Shown: one piece after another, positions 5,993 to 6,942 of the stretch
Layout: the number at the start of each line of letters is the position of its first letter
Numbering within the stretch: the stretch's first letter is position 1
Origin: Elusimicrobia bacterium CG08_land_8_20_14_0_20_59_10
GTDB taxonomy: Bacteria; Elusimicrobiota; Elusimicrobia; Elusimicrobiales; UBA9959
DNA: 6,942 bases
Reading direction: 5' to 3'
Assembly: GCA_002779045.1 (NCBI GenBank)
Contig: PEXO01000045.1
Span: 1-6,942, forward strand
Notes under the pieces: model-generated
The model's input: the letters and a program-made list of their open reading frames with translations, nothing else
The model's database searches: none
What the model was told of the DNA's origin: nothing
Position numbers and translations under genes: made by a program

Positions 5993-5993
5993 G

Positions 5994-6942
5994 TCATGCT
6001 CCGTTCAAAATGGCCGCGGCCGTGCGCAGCAGTTCCGCCAGAAAAGCCGGGACGCCGAGCCCCAGGGCGAGCATAAAGCCGCCCAACAGTATAAACGCCG
6101 CTTTTGTGGCCAAAGGTTCTCTTTCAGGGGCCATTTCTTTCGGCTGCTTCTCAAAAAGAACCCCGCTGAAGTGGTGCACCAGCGCGCCGAAGATCACCGC
6201 GAGGAACAGCATGAAAAGGCCCGAGACCAGGTATCTGCCCTGCGCGAACGCCCCCGAGAGTATGGTCAACTCGCTCATGAAGATGGAAAAGGGCGGCAGG
6301 CCGCCCAGCGCGAAGACGCCGAACAGCAGGAAGGCGCCGGTGAAAGGCATGGCCGCGAGGACGCCCCTGATATTGTGCATGTTGTGCGTGCCGTATTTCT
6401 TCGCCACGTTCCCGGCGGCGAAGAACATCAGCGCCTTGGTCACGGCGTGGTTGAAAACGTGGAAGAGCGCGCCGAACGCGCCCACCGGGCCGCCTATGCC
6501 TATGCCGACAAAGATTATCCCTATGTGCTCAACGCTGTGGTAAGCGAGCAGCCGCTTGATATCTTTCTGAACAAGGATAAAAGCCGCAGAAACGCCCAGG
6601 GAGAGCAGGCCGAACAGGAGCGCGAGGTTGGCGGCGTAAGAAACGCCTACGGCTTTATTAGTTATGACCATGAACCGCAGGACGGCGTAGACGGAAGTTT
6701 TAAGCAGCACACAGGACAGGAGCGCGCTTATGGGCGTAAGCGCCTGACTGTGCGCGTCGGGCAGCCAGGTATGCATGGGTGCCAGCCCCGCCTTGGTGCC
6801 ATAGCCCACGAGGATAAAAATAAAAGCGATCTTTATCAGGCGCGGGTCGAGATTTGCGGCGTGCAGCAGCATCTCGTCCCAATTAATGGTTTTGGCTCCG
6901 GTGCCGGTGTTCAGCGCGTAATAAAAAAGAATGACGCCGATA
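5994..6942 (-). CDS. HyfF/NuoN-like proton-translocating membrane subunit, 5' end outside window
   Basis: The frame is open from the window edge (6941) to TGA at 5994-5996, showing 315 codons; the methionine at 6872 is internal and not the start. It belongs to the proton-conducting antiporter-like family (HyfF, NuoL/M/N). Counting from the edge, the channel residues are in place: GYGTKAGLAPMHTWLPDAHS (46-65) with Lys50 and His57, Lys81 in LLKTSVYAVL, KDIKRLLAYHSVEHIG (126-141), and HVFNHAVTKALMFF (161-174) with His165 and Lys169. About eight further hydrophobic helices follow, ending near AFLAELLRTAAAIL. HyfF proteins are about 480-530 residues, so roughly the first third is missing. It would pump protons or sodium across the cytoplasmic membrane, driven by the NuoCD/NuoB-like arm encoded directly downstream. 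HyfF fits better than NuoL because of the AHSQALTPISALLS and LLAYHSVEHIGII strings. Confidence 0.92.
   Translation of the reverse strand, partial: IGVILFYYALNTGTGAKTINWDEMLLHAANLDPRLIKIAFIFILVGYGTKAGLAPMHTWLPDAHSQALTPISALLSCVLLKTSVYAVLRFMVITNKAVGVSYAANLALLFGLLSLGVSAAFILVQKDIKRLLAYHSVEHIGIIFVGIGIGGPVGAFGALFHVFNHAVTKALMFFAAGNVAKKYGTHNMHNIRGVLAAMPFTGAFLLFGVFALGGLPPFSIFMSELTILSGAFAQGRYLVSGLFMLFLAVIFGALVHHFSGVLFEKQPKEMAPEREPLATKAAFILLGGFMLALGLGVPAFLAELLRTAAAILNGA
5999..6002 (-). promoter_or_regulatory. Ribosome binding site for the GTG start of the large subunit
   Basis: GGAG on the minus strand lies six bases before GTG 5992, inside the last codons of the HyfF-like gene. It supports the GTG start over the out-of-frame ATG at 5997 that overlaps the upstream stop. 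Confidence 0.6.

Noticed and set aside
4869..6076. Long frames overlapping the large-subunit gene: 293 codons at 4869-5750 (-) and 302 codons at 5168-6076 (+)
   Set aside because: Both are very Arg/Gly/Ala-rich, show no domain features, and cover the clearly coding NuoCD-like gene in other frames.
3900..6942. Annotation as an H2-evolving group 4 [NiFe] hydrogenase (hyf/hyc/ech)
   Set aside because: The small and membrane subunits would allow it, but the large subunit lacks both cysteine pairs needed for the [NiFe] site.
3900..6942. Part of a standard nuo (complex I) operon
   Set aside because: NuoC and NuoD are fused, the gene order is membrane subunit, CD, B, and the membrane protein is HyfF-like. 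The C-terminus of the large subunit differs from NuoD.

Overview
The window is GC-rich bacterial DNA with dense genes. It falls into three parts: a divergent pair of SEC-C zinc-motif genes on the left (1-3382), a short accessory and scar-like stretch in the middle (3383-3899), and the end of a minus-strand operon for a membrane-bound, complex-I-like enzyme on the right (3900-6942). No rRNA, tRNA or CRISPR array is visible. The HyfF/HyfG/HyfI-type subunits suggest an anaerobe or facultative anaerobe. Elusimicrobiota or a deltaproteobacterial-type lineage would fit, but the sequence does not settle the taxonomy and this is only a guess.

Left part. A minus-strand gene is open from an ATG at 1808 to the window edge, giving 602 codons without a stop. 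It encodes helical HEAT-like repeats, an acidic linker and a TPR/ST7-like region, and it enters a SEC-C motif exactly at the edge. Its only visible promoter is an extended -10 box six bases before the ATG, so the mRNA may be leaderless. Facing away from it is a 474-residue plus-strand protein (GTG start, good ribosome site) with a complete SEC-C motif in its middle. A short hairpin-rich spacer separates the two. An 88-residue protein with four CxxC knuckles follows in the same reading frame as the second SEC-C gene, just after its TAA stop.

Middle part. Bases 3671-3899 hold a 35-codon ORF with a strong AGGAGG site. Its N-terminus (RTWFPEIV) looks like the start of a small protein family, but the rest is read out of a repeat-like motif (AATTCGGTGACA then ACTTAAT) that I associate with IS200-like transposase elements. 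An integron-attC-like half site lies just upstream. The stretch looks like a recombination scar between two convergent gene blocks.

Right part. In transcription order the minus-strand operon reads: HyfF-like proton-translocating membrane subunit (5' end outside the window), a fused NuoC-NuoD/HyfG-like large subunit, and a NuoB/HyfI-like iron-sulfur small subunit. The genes are one base apart or overlap by ATGA. The main result is that the large subunit keeps the family scaffold but has lost the cysteines that hold the [NiFe] site: Asp232 and Ala235 replace the first CxxC, and the C-terminus ends NKSF-NLSY-PGNDL instead of DPCxxC. The small subunit keeps its cluster cysteines. The complex is therefore best read as an energy-converting-hydrogenase-related (Ehr-type) complex, not a hydrogenase: an ion-pumping redox module with an unknown electron acceptor or donor.
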